Part shown: one piece after another, positions 40,204 to 49,069 of the stretch
Layout: the number at the start of each line of letters is the position of its first letter
How positions within the stretch are numbered: the stretch's first letter is position 1
Assembly (NCBI GenBank): GCA_003354135.1
Contig: PIVK01000002.1
Location: 1 to 64,000 of the forward strand
Origin: Rhodospirillales bacterium
GTDB lineage: Bacteria; Pseudomonadota; Alphaproteobacteria; Rhodospirillales; GLO-3
Direction: 5' to 3'
DNA: 64,000 nucleotides
Position numbers and translations under genes: made by a program
Notes under the pieces: generated by a model
Databases searched by the model: none
Seen by the model: only the letters and a program-made list of their open reading frames with translations
What the model was told of the DNA's origin: nothing

Positions 40204-41256
40204 TCAGTGAGCCGGGGACACGGCCTGGCCCGGTGCCGGGGCGCCGGCATCAACCTGTTTGGGTTTTTTCTTGAGGTCGGCAAGGCGCTTGGACAGCCGG
40301 GCCGCCTTGAAGGCGGGAATCCTGTAGGCCCAGCCCGCCGTCAGTCCGGCCAGACGCTTGGCCTCGTCGCTCCCGCCCGACACCTTCAGCCAAAGCCAGT
40401 GCTCGCCCATGACGTCGGCGAGGCGGGTTTTGATCACCATTCCGTCGAAGGTTTGGTATTCCGCCCGGTGGATAAATTTCTCGGCCATGGCGATGTCGTC
40501 TCCGGGACGCACGTCGTCCATGGTCAGATTCTGGAAGACCGAGGCCGTCCCGTCGAGCGCAAACTTATCGCGTAAGGTCTCTCCGGAAATGAAGAGGTGC
40601 TTGTCATCCCGTGACGCCTTCTCGGCGGTCCAGGTCTCGCCGTCGGGGTGATGCATCGTGATGCCCTTGATGCGTTCCGGCGCCACATGCAGGACTTCGC
40701 GGACCAGCCAGTCGGAGGCATCGGTCGCCAGCCCCAGGCGTCCCCTGACCAGCCAGCTCTGCGCCTCCCCCGGTTTGCGGAGGTAAAGCCCGGGCATGCC
40801 GCCGCCGACATCCCATTTGACCCGTCCGACCAGAGCCGCCGCCAGCCGTTCACCGGCCCCGTTCAGCACCACCACCTCGGTCGAGGCGGAGCCCTCGGCG
40901 TCAACGTCCTCGACGCCGAGGTCGGCGTAGCGTTCGGGCGACTTGGTCTTGGGCTCCAGCTTTTCCAGTTCCGCCAGTCCCACGAGGACGGTGCGCACCG
41001 TGGTGGTCCGGGCCGGATAACCGTTCCGTTCCAGAACCATCCAGCCATTGCCGGATTTCTGTATGGTCAGTATGCCGTCGCGGGTCCGTACGGACAGGAC
41101 CTCGACTGTGTTGATCGTGTCCGGAAGGGCGGGAAACATCCTGCCGCCGCCGGCGACCGCGTCTTCCGCCTCCTGGCGGGTTGCGGTGGAGAAGAAGGCC
41201 AGCGCGACGGCGATAAGGGCGACGGCAGCAACGGCCAGGAACGTCTTTTTGTTCAT
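40204..41256 (-). CDS. DUF4340-domain membrane-anchored protein
   Basis: A 350-residue protein with one N-terminal membrane helix (MNKKTFLAVAAVALIAVALAF is a 20-residue hydrophobic start) and a large extracytoplasmic domain. Internal repeats of the DUF4340 type are visible: LTIQKSGNGWMVLERNGYP, then ITMHHPDGETWTAEK. DUF4340 genes regularly follow GldG-like genes in ABC-2 operons, as here. Its role is unknown, perhaps assembling or stabilising the exporter. The C-terminus is lysine- and proline-rich. Confidence 0.8.
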   Translation of the reverse strand: MNKKTFLAVAAVALIAVALAFFSTATRQEAEDAVAGGGRMFPALPDTINTVEVLSVRTRDGILTIQKSGNGWMVLERNGYPARTTTVRTVLVGLAELEKLEPKTKSPERYADLGVEDVDAEGSASTEVVVLNGAGERLAAALVGRVKWDVGGGMPGLYLRKPGEAQSWLVRGRLGLATDASDWLVREVLHVAPERIKGITMHHPDGETWTAEKASRDDKHLFISGETLRDKFALDGTASVFQNLTMDDVRPGDDIAMAEKFIHRAEYQTFDGMVIKTRLADVMGEHWLWLKVSGGSDEAKRLAGLTAGWAYRIPAFKAARLSKRLADLKKKPKQVDAGAPAPGQAVSPAH

Positions 41257-41274
41257 CGCTTGGGAACTCCCCCG

Positions 41275-43185
41275 TCAGGCGGCCGGCACGCGCCGCCGGC
41301 GCAGTAACCAGCCAATAAGAGCCAGGGCGCTCAGGATCAGCGGCAGTCCGGCGATATTGAGGAACTTGAGCCAGGCCTCAAGGCTCTCGATGTCGCTTCT
41401 CAAGGCATGTTGGACGGCCCGCAGCTCCTTGCGGATGGAGCGCATCTTGGTGCGTGCTGCGTCGATAGCTTCCTGGTCTTCGTCGGTAAACACGGCAGCC
41501 GAAGCCGACTCGCCCCGACCCTGCAGGAGGTCGAGGCGTGCCCGGACCTCCTTGAGCTTGGTCAGAAGCTTCTCCTCCTTGGTGCGGTACACGCGCTCGG
41601 CAGCCTTGCGGATGTCCTCCACCATACGAAATGGGCGGTTGGAATTACCGCGGCCCCTGAGCCCGATCAATGCGTCGCTGCCCGCCAGTGTGTCCAGGGC
41701 GTTGACGACGAAGGTGCCGTTGTCGGCTACGGGCGTTAGCACGCTCTGGCCATAGAATTCACGCACGCTGACCCAGAACCGGTCGTAGAGCATGTCCACG
41801 TCGGCGACTACGATCAGGTTCACCGGTTTCTCCGACTTGCCCAGGTGGTCGGCTTTGGCCTTTTCCTCGTCCTCGCTCAACACCAGAAATTCAGCAGGCG
41901 GGCCGTCGGGGAAGCCCGTCGTTGCGTCGCCGCGGACTCGCGCGCCGATCATCAGCGGCGTGCCGCCCGGCTTGAAGTTCCGGTACAGCTCCACGACGTT
42001 GACCCGCTCGCCCCGCACCTTGTCCCCCTCGATCAACGCCGCGCGCGCGCCGGTGGAGAGCAGCGGCATCACTTCGGTCGTACCGCCGTCGAGCTTGCGG
42101 AGTACGCCGGCGGTCGCCAAGTGGATGCGTTCGATGTTGGCGGTGATGATGTCGGATGCGTCGAAGTTATCCTTATCGAGTGCCAGCCAGGCAACATAGT
42201 CGGCGACTTGGGGCCGCTTGGGATCGAGGCCGACCGAGACCCGGCGCGCCGCATCCAGGTCGCCGGCCACGCGGTCGGGGACCATCTCGATACCCCAGCC
42301 GGCGAGGACCTTGTTGAAGTCGAAAACCTTCGGGTCCTCTATCTTCAGGAGCGGATTGGAAATGGCCTCCAACTCGGCCGACGGATCGACGAAGACCAGT
42401 GCCGTGCCGCCCCTCATGATGAATTGGTCGACGGCGTAGAGCGCCCCCTCGGTCAGGCCTTTGGGATGAACCACCATCAGGGTCTGGATATCGTCCGGGA
42501 TCTCGGTGGCGTCGCCGTCGATCATGCGGACGTTAAAGAACTCGCGGATCTGGTTCATGATCACCCAGCGCTTGCGGGGCGCCCTGATGCCGGTCATTCT
42601 GCCGCCCTCGCGCCCATCGATTGTGAGCGTGGTGATCAGGCCGATGGCCTTCTTGTCCGGGTTGGCGAGTGTGTAGACCAGCTTGGTCAGGTCGTACTCG
42701 ATGAAGGACTCGCGTTCGAGCGCGAAGAAGGGAATGACGGCTTCCAGGTCGGTCGAGGAGGTGACCGCGAGCCCGAAATAGGCCTGATCGCCGCTGGCCG
42801 AAATGGGGACACCCTGCAGGCCCGAGGCTACGCCCCGATCCTCGGCGTCCGAGAACGGCTCGGGGTCGTAGAGTTCGAGCCGGAACTCGCCACCCGAGAT
42901 CTCGGAATAGCGTTCCAGCAACTCGCGGATCCGGTCGTGGTAAATACCGTGGCGCGGGCTCTTCTCGCCCAGCCGTTTGGAGAAGTAGAGACGGGCGGTC
43001 AGCGGCTCCTTCAGAGACCCCAGCACGCTACGGGTGCCCTGGGAAATGGTGTAGAGCTTCTCCTCGGTCAGGTCCATGCGCAGGCCGGTGAGCGATGTGT
43101 GCGAGAACAGGTTCACCGCAAGAAGCACGACGGCGCCCAGGACGAGGCCGCCGATGGCGAAGTTGGATCGTTCCGCTCCGGTCAT
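41275..43185 (-). CDS. GldG-family ABC transporter auxiliary protein
   Basis: A 636-residue protein with an N-terminal membrane helix (about 8-28), a large extracytoplasmic ABC_transp_aux region (MDLTEEKLYTISQGTRSVL, VVHPKGLTEGALYAVDQFIM), a coiled coil near 540-600 and a C-terminal helix followed by RRRR. This is the GldG layout of ABC-2-type systems. It follows the permease gene by about 10 bases. The complex resembles the GldA/F/G set of gliding bacteria but is also widespread in non-gliding proteobacteria. Confidence 0.85.
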   Translation of the reverse strand: MTGAERSNFAIGGLVLGAVVLLAVNLFSHTSLTGLRMDLTEEKLYTISQGTRSVLGSLKEPLTARLYFSKRLGEKSPRHGIYHDRIRELLERYSEISGGEFRLELYDPEPFSDAEDRGVASGLQGVPISASGDQAYFGLAVTSSTDLEAVIPFFALERESFIEYDLTKLVYTLANPDKKAIGLITTLTIDGREGGRMTGIRAPRKRWVIMNQIREFFNVRMIDGDATEIPDDIQTLMVVHPKGLTEGALYAVDQFIMRGGTALVFVDPSAELEAISNPLLKIEDPKVFDFNKVLAGWGIEMVPDRVAGDLDAARRVSVGLDPKRPQVADYVAWLALDKDNFDASDIITANIERIHLATAGVLRKLDGGTTEVMPLLSTGARAALIEGDKVRGERVNVVELYRNFKPGGTPLMIGARVRGDATTGFPDGPPAEFLVLSEDEEKAKADHLGKSEKPVNLIVVADVDMLYDRFWVSVREFYGQSVLTPVADNGTFVVNALDTLAGSDALIGLRGRGNSNRPFRMVEDIRKAAERVYRTKEEKLLTKLKEVRARLDLLQGRGESASAAVFTDEDQEAIDAARTKMRSIRKELRAVQHALRSDIESLEAWLKFLNIAGLPLILSALALIGWLLRRRRVPAA

Positions 43186-43195
43186 CGTTTCCTCC

Positions 43196-43930
43196 TCAGG
43201 ACGTCTTCTTGATTTCGACCACGATGACGTTGGCGAACAGCCAGAACGCCATCAGCGAAACGAAAAACACCACGTCGCGCAGGTCGATCACCCCCTTGGT
43301 CACCGACTGGAAGTGGGTGAGAAAGCTCATGGATGCGATGGTCTCGACAAGCACGTCGGGCGCCCAGGCACGGAAAAAGTCGAGCACCAGGTCGAGCCCG
43401 CTCATGGTGAACAGGAAGCAGACGGTGGCACCGACGATAAAGGCGATGACCTGGTTCTTGGTCAGGGCCGAGATACAGGACCCGATGGCCATGAAGGCAC
43501 CGGCCATCAGGAAGCTTCCGACGTAGCTGGCAAGGATGACCCCGTTGTCGGGCTCGCCAAGCACGTTGACGGTGATCCACATGGGGAAGGTGAATGCCAG
43601 GGCCACACCGGTAAACAGCCAGGCGGCGAGGAACTTACCTCCCACCGCTTCCGCCGTCGAGACGGGCAAAGTCATCAGAAGCTCGATGGTGCCGGTCTTG
43701 CGCTCTTCGGCCCACAGCCGCATGGCGATCGCGGGGATCAGCAGCAGGTAGAGCCAAGGATGAAACGCGAAGAAGACCGAAAGGTTGGCCTGGCCGCGCT
43801 GGAAAAAGCCGCCGACGTAGAACGCGAAGGCGCTGGTGAGGGCCAGGAAAATGACGATGAAGACAAGGGCCAGCGGGGTGGCGAAGTAGCCCCGGAGCTC
43901 GCGTTTCGTGATGATGGCGACGTTACGCAT
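43196..43930 (-). CDS. ABC-2 type permease (GldF-like)
   Basis: A 244-residue protein with six hydrophobic segments starting MRNVAIITKRELRGYFATPLA. The segment RLWAEERKTGTIELLMTLPV is the conserved ABC2_membrane loop. The start at 43930 overlaps the ATPase gene by eight bases; a longer frame lies within that gene. It pairs with the upstream ATPase and downstream GldG-like protein. Confidence 0.9.
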   Translation of the reverse strand: MRNVAIITKRELRGYFATPLALVFIVIFLALTSAFAFYVGGFFQRGQANLSVFFAFHPWLYLLLIPAIAMRLWAEERKTGTIELLMTLPVSTAEAVGGKFLAAWLFTGVALAFTFPMWITVNVLGEPDNGVILASYVGSFLMAGAFMAIGSCISALTKNQVIAFIVGATVCFLFTMSGLDLVLDFFRAWAPDVLVETIASMSFLTHFQSVTKGVIDLRDVVFFVSLMAFWLFANVIVVEIKKTS

Positions 43931-44894
43931 TTCCGTCTCCCTGGTGCAGGCTTTCCATCGTCTCTCCCTTGGTGATGTCGCGGAAGGCGTCATCCATCCG
44001 TCCGCGCTCGACAAAAACCTCCCGCACGGCCAGTCCCTTGTCCTGGATCAGCCCGGCGACATCCGCGAGGCGTGCCTTGCCGTCGTCGGCCGCCACGCGC
44101 AGCCGCGTCAGGCCGCCTGCCTCGGCGACCGCCTCGACGGGACCCAGTGCGCTCAGGCCCTCCTGCACGATGCTCAGGTTGTCCTGGGTCACCCGGACGG
44201 CAACGGCATTGTGATAGGGCAGACGGGCCATCAGGTCTTCGGCTGTGCCATCGGCCAGCAGCCGCCCGTGGCCGATGACCACGGCGCGTGAGCATACGGC
44301 CTCGACCTCTTCCAGGATGTGGGTCGAAATGATGATTGCCTTATTGGCGGCCATGTCCCGGATCAGATTGCGCACGTGGTGTTTCTGGTTGGGGTCCAGA
44401 CCATCGGTGGGTTCGTCCAGAATCAGCACCTCAGGGTCGTGCAACATGGATTGGGCAAGGCCGACGCGGCGCTTGAAGCCTTTGGAGAGCGTTTCGATGC
44501 GCTGGCACAAGACCTCTTTGATGTCTACGGTTTCGACCACCGCATCGACGCGTTTGGTCCGCTCGGTGCCGGTGAAGCCACGGATCTCGGCAATGAAGTC
44601 GAGAAAGGTGGCCGGGGTCATGTCGCCGTAGGTCGGTGCGCCTTCCGGCAGGTAGCCGATGCGTTTTTTGACCTCCACCGGCTGTTCGGTCACCTCGTGG
44701 CCGCAGACGGTCGCCGTCCCGGCCGTGGGTGTCAGGAAACCGGCGATCATCTTCATGGTGGTGGACTTGCCGGCGCCGTTTGGACCCAGAAATCCCAGGA
44801 CCTCGCCGCGCTTCACGTCGAGCGATATATCGTCCACCGCCAGAAGGTCGCCGAACCGCTTGATCAGTCCCTTAAGTACGATCATTTCCGCCAT
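43923..44894 (-). CDS. ABC transporter ATP-binding protein (GldA-like)
   Basis: A 323-residue ABC ATPase. Walker A is GPNGAGKST, the signature is LSKGFKRRVGLA, Walker B is VLILDEPTDGLDP, and the switch histidine lies in ISTHILEEVEAV. The C-terminal 90 residues form the extra domain typical of ABC-2 export ATPases. The start could be 44894 or the ATG at 44885. It is the first gene of a four-gene operon with permease, GldG-like and DUF4340 proteins. Confidence 0.92.
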   Translation of the reverse strand: MAEMIVLKGLIKRFGDLLAVDDISLDVKRGEVLGFLGPNGAGKSTTMKMIAGFLTPTAGTATVCGHEVTEQPVEVKKRIGYLPEGAPTYGDMTPATFLDFIAEIRGFTGTERTKRVDAVVETVDIKEVLCQRIETLSKGFKRRVGLAQSMLHDPEVLILDEPTDGLDPNQKHHVRNLIRDMAANKAIIISTHILEEVEAVCSRAVVIGHGRLLADGTAEDLMARLPYHNAVAVRVTQDNLSIVQEGLSALGPVEAVAEAGGLTRLRVAADDGKARLADVAGLIQDKGLAVREVFVERGRMDDAFRDITKGETMESLHQGDGNA

Positions 44895-44943
44895 GCCTTG
44901 AATCTCTCCCGGAACGTGTAAATTTCGAGGCGTCGTCGTTATA

Positions 44944-44996
44944 CCCGGTTTCGCATAGAGGGCAACCCGTTCGTCCCCGGTTTCGCATAGAGGGCA
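44944..44996. repeat. 21-bp exact direct repeat
   Basis: The same 21 bases, ending in CGCATAGAGGGCA, occur at 44944-44964 and 44976-44996, a 32-base period (about three helical turns). It may be a paired operator or the mark of a small duplication. Confidence 0.75.
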
Positions 44997-45064
44997 TCGG
45001 TGCGGGGAGGAGTTAAAACCCCCGAGAAAATCAATCCTTCAGGCCGCAAAGACGGTTCTTCCCT

Positions 45065-45140
45065 CTCCATTTTTAGCTCACTCCATTTTCTCCATTTTTG
45101 GCTCACTCCATTCTCTCCAATTTTTGGCTTACTCCATTCT
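45065..45140. repeat. 25-bp tandem repeat, three copies
   Basis: Units at 45065-45089, 45090-45114 and 45115-45140 share the pattern CTCCATTTTTGGCTCACTCC with two or three changes each. The third has one extra base. The repeat ends 60 bases before the aminopeptidase start, so its copy number could affect that promoter. Confidence 0.75.
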
Positions 45141-45200
45141 CTGGCTCGATTCCCCCAACCCCGTTAAGATGAGTCTCCGTTCCCAACCAGGAGACCGCCC

Positions 45201-46583
45201 GTGCTGGAACATCTGACCGACGAGACCGAAGGGGTCGTCTCCCTGGTCCCCGTGACGCGAGAGACCTATGACGCCTGGCTCGAAGAGCAGTCGGAGCCGA
45301 TTCAGCGCTGGCTGGCCACCACTCATTTCGATCCGGAGCCGGGCGCCGTCGGGCTGATGGCGACCGCGGACGGGACGCTCGAGGGTGCGGTGGTCTGCAT
45401 GAACGACCGTCCCGACCTCTGGGACTGGGCGGCGCTGCCCGATGCCTTGCCCTCGGCAACCTACCGCATCGATGGCGAGGCGGACCCGGACATGGCGGCG
45501 TTGGGCTGGGCGTTGGGAACCTACCGGTTCCATCGCTACAAGAAATCCAACACCGGCACGGCGCGCCGCACGCCGGCCCGTCTGGTCTGGCCGGAGGCCT
45601 GCGATCGAGACGGCCTAAGGGCGGCGGTCCGCGCGACCGCCTTGGTGCGCGACCTCATCAACACGCCGGCCGAGGACATGGGACCGACCGAACTGGCGGC
45701 GGCGGCGGCCGGCCTGGCGCGGGCGGAAGGGGCGGACATCCGGATTCTGACCGGCAAGGACCTGTTGGGTCAAGAATACCCCGCCATCCATGCGGTCGGC
45801 CGGGCGGCGGCTCGCGCCCCGTGCCTGATCGATATCAAGTGGGGGCCGCCCGACGGCCCCAAGGTGACACTGGTGGGCAAGGGGGTTTGCTTCGACACCG
45901 GCGGGTTGGACATCAAGCCGGCAGAATACATGCGCCTGATGAAAAAGGACATGGGCGGGGCGGCCCATGCGTTGGGGGTGGCCGCCATGGTCATGGAGGC
46001 GGGACTGGCGGTGCGGCTCCGGGTTCTGATCCCGGCGGTGGAGAACAGCGTCGGCGGCAACGCGCTCCGCCCCGGCGACGTGGTGCGGACCCGGAAAGGG
46101 CTCACCATCGAGATCGGGAACACCGACGCCGAAGGGCGGGTGATCCTGGCTGACGCCTTGGCGGAGGCGGCCGCCGAGGAGCCCCAGGTCCTGATCGACT
46201 TCGCGACTCTGACCGGTGCGGCACGGGTGGCGCTCGGCACGGACCTGCCGGCGCTATTCTGTGACGATGACGAAATAGCCGCGGTGCTGTTGGCCTGCGG
46301 CACCGCAGAGGCCGACCCCCTGTGGCGGCTGCCGCTCTGGCCCGGTTATCGCAAGGCCATCGAGAGCAAGGTGGCGGACCTCACCAACGATCCCGAAGGC
46401 CGTTACGGGAGCGCCATCACGGCGGCACTCTTCCTCCAGCGTTTCGCCGAGGGTGCGGGCGCTTGGGCACATATCGACCTAATGGCTTGGAACGCCAAAG
46501 GCGTTCCCGGCCGCCCCGAAGGCGGAGAGGCTATGGGAATGCGAGCCGTGTTCGCCTATCTGGAGAGTCGTTACGGCACCTGA
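45201..46583 (+). CDS. M17 leucyl aminopeptidase
   Basis: A 460-residue cytoplasmic zinc/manganese aminopeptidase that trims N-terminal residues from peptides. The catalytic domain contains VGKGVCFDTGGLDIKP (metal and catalytic lysine), MKKDMGGAA and the family signature NTDAEGRVIL. The N-terminal domain is shorter and more divergent than in PepA. The start is GTG at 45201 with AGGAG at 45189-45193. A MarR-type gene follows on the same strand after 74 bases. Confidence 0.93.
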   Translation: MLEHLTDETEGVVSLVPVTRETYDAWLEEQSEPIQRWLATTHFDPEPGAVGLMATADGTLEGAVVCMNDRPDLWDWAALPDALPSATYRIDGEADPDMAALGWALGTYRFHRYKKSNTGTARRTPARLVWPEACDRDGLRAAVRATALVRDLINTPAEDMGPTELAAAAAGLARAEGADIRILTGKDLLGQEYPAIHAVGRAAARAPCLIDIKWGPPDGPKVTLVGKGVCFDTGGLDIKPAEYMRLMKKDMGGAAHALGVAAMVMEAGLAVRLRVLIPAVENSVGGNALRPGDVVRTRKGLTIEIGNTDAEGRVILADALAEAAAEEPQVLIDFATLTGAARVALGTDLPALFCDDDEIAAVLLACGTAEADPLWRLPLWPGYRKAIESKVADLTNDPEGRYGSAITAALFLQRFAEGAGAWAHIDLMAWNAKGVPGRPEGGEAMGMRAVFAYLESRYGT

Positions 46584-46628
46584 AGGATTATTCGGGGCTT
46601 GCCCTCAGCCATCCGAATCGGATAGAAA

Positions 46629-46642
46629 TTCCGTTAACGGAA
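46629..46642. promoter_or_regulatory. perfect 14-bp palindrome upstream of the MarR-type gene
   Basis: TTCCGTTAACGGAA is a perfect palindrome 15 bases before the start of the winged-helix regulator. Position and symmetry fit an autoregulatory MarR operator. The sequence is read directly; binding is inferred. Confidence 0.5.
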
Positions 46643-46657
46643 CGAACCGGAGCCGGT

Positions 46658-47005
46658 ATGGCCATTAAACTTGAGGAACTGCAGGCCTTGGACCTTTGGC
46701 GCAAGGCCATCGTGGACAGCGTCCGCCGGGATGCGCCGGATCTGTCGGCGCGCCAGATGGCGTTGCTGCTGACGGTCTACCTTACGCCGCCGCAGCATAC
46801 GGTGCGTGGTTTGGCGAAAGGCCTCAACGTTTCCAAGCCCGCCATCACCCGCGCGCTCGACCGGCTCGGTGAACTGGAACTGGTCCGCCGTAAGCCCGAT
46901 GAAAACGACCGGCGCAGCGTGCTGATCCAGCGCACGGTTCGGGGGTCCGTTTTCCTGCGCGAGTATAGCGAACTGATCGTCGCCGCCGGGCAGACTCTTG
47001 ACTAG
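46658..47005 (+). CDS. MarR-family winged-helix regulator
   Basis: A 115-residue protein with a winged helix-turn-helix: LSARQMALLLTVYL, VRGLAKGLNVSKPAITRALD as recognition unit, then the wing RRKPDENDRRSVLIQRT with the conserved DxR of MarR. It is short, with reduced dimerisation helices. A perfect palindrome lies just upstream. The stop codon falls inside a 24-bp duplicated sequence, so the 3' end has been tandemly duplicated. Ligand unknown. Confidence 0.85.
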   Translation: MAIKLEELQALDLWRKAIVDSVRRDAPDLSARQMALLLTVYLTPPQHTVRGLAKGLNVSKPAITRALDRLGELELVRRKPDENDRRSVLIQRTVRGSVFLREYSELIVAAGQTLD

Positions 47006-47048
47006 TGCGGTGAATTCCCAGGGCGACTAGTGCGGTGAATTCCCAGGG
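47000..47048. repeat. 24-bp tandem duplication over the marR stop codon
   Basis: A 24-base sequence containing TAGTGCGGTGAATTCCCAGG is present at 47000-47023 and again at 47025-47048. The first copy includes the regulator's stop codon. It lies in the convergent gap before the NDUFA9-like gene. Confidence 0.8.
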
Positions 47049-47057
47049 TATTGGGGA

Positions 47058-48056
47058 TCAGGCAGCGCGCATTGCTTGGAATTTCTGAGGCCGATACCGG
47101 TGGAGATAGGTGGGCAAAACCGTCTTGACGCTCGTTGCCTCGATTCCCAGATCCGCCAAGTCCAGGGCCCGCTCCCAAACCACGTTGTCCCATTGCAGCA
47201 GGGTCACCTGATCGCGTGTCAGCGGCGGGACCGGCAGGCGTTCGAGGAACATGGCATAGAAATCGGCCAACCAGAACGGGATCGGCAGCAACACCCGGCG
47301 CCGCGCCGTATGCTCCAAGACCAGTTCCATCATGTCCTTGAAGCTGTAGACGTTCGGGCCGCCGAGCTCGAAGAGCTTGTTCCGTGTCCCCGTGTCCGCA
47401 AGGGCATTAACGACCGCCTGGGCGACATCGCCCACATAGACCGGCTGGAACTTGGTTCCGCCGTCGCCGTACAGGTCCAGCCCCCGTGCCAGATCGATCT
47501 TGGGCGGCATGGGGCAGCCGAAAACCGGCAGCACCGGCATGAGACGCGCCAACGCGGCGAACCGGTTGAAAAAATCGTCCTCGGGACCAAAGACGACGCT
47601 GGGCCGGAGGATGGTAGCTCCGGGGAAGGCCTGCTTGACGGCGTTTTCGCCTTCGGCCTTGGTGCGGGCATAAACCGACCGCGAGGTCGGGTCGGCTCCG
47701 ATCGCCGAGAGATGGATGAGCCGTTCGACGCCCGCCTCGCGGGCCGCGGCGGCGACATTGGCGGCCCCCTCGACGTGGAGACGCTGGAACGTGCGCCGCC
47801 TTTTCTCGAAAAGGATGCCGACAAGATTGATCGCCGCATCCGCCCCCTTGACCACGGCGGCGATCAAGGCCGGGTCCGTGATATCCGTATAGACGGGAAC
47901 AATCTGTCCCGGATCGCCCAGGGGCTTCAGATAGGCCGCCGCTTCCACATCGCGGACCGCGACCCGGACAATGGCTCCGTCCGCCGCCAGGCGCTGGACG
48001 ATATGCCGTCCCAGGAACCCGGACCCGCCGAAGACCGTGACGATACGACGACCCAT
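47058..48056 (-). CDS. NDUFA9-like NAD(P)-dependent epimerase/reductase
   Basis: A 332-residue atypical short-chain dehydrogenase. The dinucleotide loop is GGSGFLG (10-16). It has SAIGADPTSRSVYARTKAEGE with YxxxK, and the C-terminal region is typical of the complex-I NDUFA9-like subgroup in alphaproteobacteria. That subgroup is linked to complex I assembly or quinone metabolism. The ATG at 48056 is preferred because GAGGAG directly abuts an earlier ATG at 48062. Confidence 0.85.
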   Translation of the reverse strand: MGRRIVTVFGGSGFLGRHIVQRLAADGAIVRVAVRDVEAAAYLKPLGDPGQIVPVYTDITDPALIAAVVKGADAAINLVGILFEKRRRTFQRLHVEGAANVAAAAREAGVERLIHLSAIGADPTSRSVYARTKAEGENAVKQAFPGATILRPSVVFGPEDDFFNRFAALARLMPVLPVFGCPMPPKIDLARGLDLYGDGGTKFQPVYVGDVAQAVVNALADTGTRNKLFELGGPNVYSFKDMMELVLEHTARRRVLLPIPFWLADFYAMFLERLPVPPLTRDQVTLLQWDNVVWERALDLADLGIEATSVKTVLPTYLHRYRPQKFQAMRAA

Positions 48057-48242
48057 GATCATCTCCTCTGCAAACCCGCGTCAGGCACGTTTTTTCTTAG
48101 GGGCTTACAATGCGGAACCTGCCCCGTCAACACCGGGGACGTCCTTATTCCCGGCGCTTCCGGCGTCAAGTTATTGACAGAGCGGGCGGGACACGGGTAG
48201 GAGTCTGCTTTCCTGTTGGTAACGGAGAGACCCGTTCCCAAT

Positions 48243-48330
48243 GCCCAGGTGGCGGAATTTGGTAGACGCGCAGGTTTCAGGTACCTGTGGCTTAACGGCC
48301 GTGGAAGTTCGAGTCTTCTCCTGGGCACCA
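48243..48330 (+). tRNA. tRNA-Leu (anticodon CAG)
   Basis: An 88-nt cloverleaf with acceptor stem GCCCAGG/CCTGGGC, D arm GGCGGAATTTGGTAGACGC, anticodon stem CAGGT/ACCTG with loop TTCAGGT (anticodon CAG), a class II long variable arm, TTCGAGT arm and an encoded CCA end. It reads CUG leucine codons. The RNase D gene begins 31 bases later. Confidence 0.96.
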
Positions 48331-48360
48331 TTTTTCTTCTTTCAACTCCCGGAAGGCGTA

Positions 48361-48995
48361 TGCCGGTGAACGCAGTCGAACCGAAAATTCATCTTCACCG
48401 CGGGGATCTGCCGCAGGGGCTCGATTTCGGCTCTGCCGTGGCCGTCGACACGGAGACCACGGGGCTCAGTTTCGTCCGCGACCGTCTTTGCATGGTTCAG
48501 CTTTCGGCCGGCGACGGGGTCTGCCATCTGGTCCGGTTCCCCAAGGGAGGCGGCTTCGAGGCCCCCAACCTCAGGGCGGTTCTGGAAGACCCGGAAACGG
48601 TCAAGATTTTCCATTTCGCGCGCTTCGACCTCGTCATGCTGCGGCGTTGGCTCGGGGTGGACTGCCAGTCGGTCTATTGTACCCGGACCGCGTCAAAGTT
48701 GGTCAGGACCTATACCGGGGATCATGGATTGAAGCATGTGATCCGGGAACTGTTGGGTATCGAAATCTCGAAGCAGCAGCAGAGCTCCGACTGGGGTGCC
48801 GACGAGTTGAGCGACAACCAGCTCCGTTACGCGGCGACCGATGTCCTTTATCTCCATGAAATCCGGAGAAAGCTGGATGTCATGCTGGCGCGCGAGGGCC
48901 GTTCCCGACTGGCCGCGAAATGCTTTGATTTTCTCCGCACACGGGCGGAACTTGACCTTGCCGGATGGGCGGACAACGATATTTTTGCCCATTGA
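48361..48995 (+). CDS. rnd: ribonuclease D-like 3'-5' exonuclease
   Basis: A 211-residue DEDDy exonuclease without HRDC domains, so it is the short RNase D form. Catalytic acids are D30 and E32 in VDTETTGL, D90 in HFARFD, and Y157 with D161 in YAATDVLYL. It would trim tRNA or other RNA 3' ends. It lies just after tRNA-Leu, with GGAAGG before the ATG at 48361. Downstream is a 21-bp tandem repeat. Confidence 0.92.
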
Positions 48996-49069
48996 GCGAC
49001 CGGCGGCTCCAGCCGAATTGACCCTCCCGGCCGGCCGAATTGACCCCACCGGAACGGGGGCGCATACTT

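Larger units (their letters stand above)
44895..45200. other. divergent intergenic region with two repeat sets
   Basis: About 300 bases between the ABC operon and the aminopeptidase, which are transcribed divergently. It contains a 21-bp exact direct repeat (44944-44996) and a three-copy 25-bp tandem repeat (45065-45140), and presumably both promoters. No gene is seen. Confidence 0.6.

Noticed and set aside
41845-43212. 455-codon plus-strand open frame opposite the GldG-like gene
   Set aside because: The minus-strand gene fits the operon and family; the plus frame has no motif.
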